NCBI RefSeq assembly: GCF_025399895.1
Contig: NZ_JAODUA010000004.1
Span: 62,001-126,000, forward strand
Direction: 5' to 3'
DNA: 64,000 nt
Source: Streptomyces sp. ASQP_92
GTDB taxonomy: Bacteria; Actinomycetota; Actinomycetes; Streptomycetales; Streptomycetaceae
The notes beneath the pieces were generated by a model. The model was not told the origin of the DNA and did no database searches. It saw only the letters and a program-made list of their open reading frames with translations. The position numbers were made by a program, and so were the translations under genes. Shown in pieces: positions 62,686-64,000 of the stretch (position 1 is the first letter of the stretch; the number at the start of each line of letters is the position of its first letter).

Positions 62686-63240
62686 ATGACCGAGGACGTA
62701 CGTCGTGTGTTCCGGATGGACAACGAGGTTCTGGCGTTCCGGTTCACCGCCACCGTCAGCGATCGCGCGGGCCGGACGCCGAGGGAGCGGCTGACCGATG
62801 CCGCACGGCTGAAGTTGTGGCTGGGAGCGGCGGGGCTCGGCGTCACTGAGGTGTCGCCCACCGGCCTGAAAGACGCCCTCGAACTGCGCGAGGCGATTTA
62901 CCGGATCGGGTCGGCGATCGCCGCCGGTGAACGGCCGCGATCCAAGGACGTCCACATCCTCAACACGATCGCTGCGGCCGGGCACGCGAAGGCCGCCCTG
63001 GAACACGAACGCGCGGGATGGCATTTGACGAAGACGACGCCTGTCCGTGACGCCCTCGGGGTCCTGGCCACGGACGCCATCCGCATCCTCGGGGGCCCCG
63101 AACGCGACCGCATCAAGAACTGTGAAGGCCCGGGATGCGCGGGGCTGTTTCTCGACACCAGCCGGGGCGCCAACCGCCGCTGGTGCTCGATGAACACGTG
63201 CGGCAACAAGGTCAAGAAGTCACGAAGCGCCGCGAGGTGA
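62686..63240 (+). CDS. CGNR zinc-finger regulator (ABATE-CGNR family)
   Basis: 184 residues from ATG 62686 with GGGGAGG eight bases upstream. N-terminal ABATE-type domain (LKLWLGAAGLGV, ALELREAIYRIG) binds a stress-related ligand in the family model. The C-terminal zinc knuckle is NCEGPGCAGLFLDTSRG then RRWCSMNTCGNKVK, the CGNR signature. It is a predicted DNA-binding regulator, probably controlling itself and the divergent dehydrogenase. Confidence 0.85.
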   Translation: MTEDVRRVFRMDNEVLAFRFTATVSDRAGRTPRERLTDAARLKLWLGAAGLGVTEVSPTGLKDALELREAIYRIGSAIAAGERPRSKDVHILNTIAAAGHAKAALEHERAGWHLTKTTPVRDALGVLATDAIRILGGPERDRIKNCEGPGCAGLFLDTSRGANRRWCSMNTCGNKVKKSRSAAR

Positions 63241-63333
63241 CGGAGGGGGACGCGTCAGCCGCGATCAGGCCGCGGCAACGATGGCCGAGGCCGCCGGATC
63301 CCGCCGGGCTTCCCATGGATCCGGGGCGCGGTC

Positions 63334-63359
63334 GCCCACACGGCTGAAGGCGTGTGGGC
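63334..63359 (+). terminator. Hairpin after the CGNR gene
   Basis: GCCCACACG (63334-63342) pairs perfectly with CGTGTGGGC (63351-63359) around an 8-nt loop, 94 bp past the CGNR stop. Confidence 0.5.
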
Positions 63360-63465
63360 CGAACAGGTGGATACAGCGCGCCACGCGTGAGGACATCACC
63401 GGTGGTGTCGAGGCTGGGCCCGCTCTCCGCCCCCTTCGACACCTCACCAGGAGGTGCGCACCTCC

Positions 63466-64000
63466 GTGCGCCGATTCCTCAAGGCCGCATGCGCTGCCCT
63501 GGCCACCGCGGCCTGTCTGGCCGCCGCCGTCCCCGCCGCATCCGCAGCAACCGCCCCCTCCCCCGACGGCGCCGCCGAAGCGAGGACCACACGGTCGCCC
63601 GCGCCGCTCATCAGCCTCGGGGCCGTCAACTTCGGTGCGGCGCTGCTGGGTTCACTGCCCGATCCCGAGCGCTCCCCCGCCGGGGCCAACGACTTCTCGT
63701 GCAGGCCGGCCCCTGCCCACCCGTACCCCGTCATCCTGGTCCACGGCACCTTCGAGAACGCCTACGACAACTGGAGCGCACTCGCCCCGCGCCTCAAAAA
63801 GGCCGGGTACTGCGTCTTCGCCCTCAACTACGGCGAGGCCACACCCCACGCCCTGATGAAAGCCGTCGCCCCCATCTCCGCCTCGGCCCGGCAACTGGCC
63901 GCCTACGTCGACAAGGTGCTGACCGCCACCGGCGCGGAGAAGGCCGACCTCGTGGGCCACTCCCAGGGCGGCGGACTCCTGCCCCAGTGGTACCTCCGCT
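63466..64000 (+). CDS. Secreted lipase (class 2/EstA-type), 3'-truncated by the window
   Basis: At least 178 codons, open at the right edge. GTG 63466 is preceded by AGGAGGTG. An N-terminal signal peptide ends near AASAA. The oxyanion loop is PYPVILVHGTFENAYDNW and the nucleophile elbow is ADLVGHSQGGGLLPQWY. Both are typical of Streptomyces triacylglycerol lipases. The acid and His lie beyond the window. Confidence 0.85.
   Translation, partial: MRRFLKAACAALATAACLAAAVPAASAATAPSPDGAAEARTTRSPAPLISLGAVNFGAALLGSLPDPERSPAGANDFSCRPAPAHPYPVILVHGTFENAYDNWSALAPRLKKAGYCVFALNYGEATPHALMKAVAPISASARQLAAYVDKVLTATGAEKADLVGHSQGGGLLPQWYLR

Overview
The window is about 64 kb of very GC-rich DNA with dense two-strand coding, GTG/TTG starts, Tat and Sec secreted enzymes, ECF sigma factors and specialised metabolism. 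This points to Streptomyces or a very close relative. No rRNA, tRNA or CRISPR array was seen. Both ends cut genes: a 5'-truncated NRPS/PKS at the left edge and a 3'-truncated secreted lipase at the right edge.

Region 1 (1-11.8 kb) is the downstream end of a hybrid NRPS/PKS cluster: a multidomain synthetase (A-PCP-C-A-PCP-KS-KR-ACP-TE, without an AT domain), a GSCFA-family protein, an SGNH-like protein and a TauD-type dioxygenase. The complete A domain carries a proline code (DVQFIAHVVK). One ketide extension, a ketoreduction and a ring hydroxylation would give the detoxinine skeleton, so this looks like a detoxin/rimosamide-type pathway. A strong bidirectional terminator closes it. A convergent alanine-rich gene has an operator-like inverted repeat in its promoter.

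Region 2 (12-15 kb) holds small membrane and hypothetical proteins and a decayed IS630-family transposase. Region 3 (14.7-28.4 kb) is a surface/toxin region: a 2,181-residue RHS-repeat protein with a variable C-terminal tail followed by a small membrane protein (possible immunity gene), a divergent DNRLRE/LamG partner, and a DUF4157 (eCIS core) protein of the type delivered by contractile injection systems. Region 4 (28.6-40.6 kb) holds a VOC protein, an HSP90-family chaperone abutting a large TPR protein, a secreted lipase, an alpha/beta-hydrolase-aminoglycoside-phosphotransferase fusion, and a frameshifted hydrolase pseudogene.

Region 5 (40.8-61.7 kb) is a plant-cell-wall utilisation island: GH29 fucosidase, a bxlEFGA-like xylo-oligosaccharide uptake operon with divergent LacI regulator bxlR, a GH10-CBM2 xylanase, a sigma factor fused to an anti-sigma-like zinc motif, membrane segments and an AbfB domain, a GH10-CBM13-GH62 enzyme, a lectin-GH74 xyloglucanase, an expansin-like protein, and an ECF sigma/membrane-protein pair. 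Two regulatory patterns can be read from the DNA. First, bxlE and the GH10 gene share TTGACG-17 bp-TAGNNT followed by a CGAAACNTTCG operator exactly 24 bp after the -10. Second, the GH74 gene and the expansin-sigma cluster share a 37-bp box beginning CGGCAACCTTTTC.

Region 6 (61.7-64 kb) has a beta-hydroxyacid dehydrogenase-like gene divergent from a CGNR zinc-finger regulator, with two matching 19-bp inverted repeats between them, then the start of a secreted lipase.
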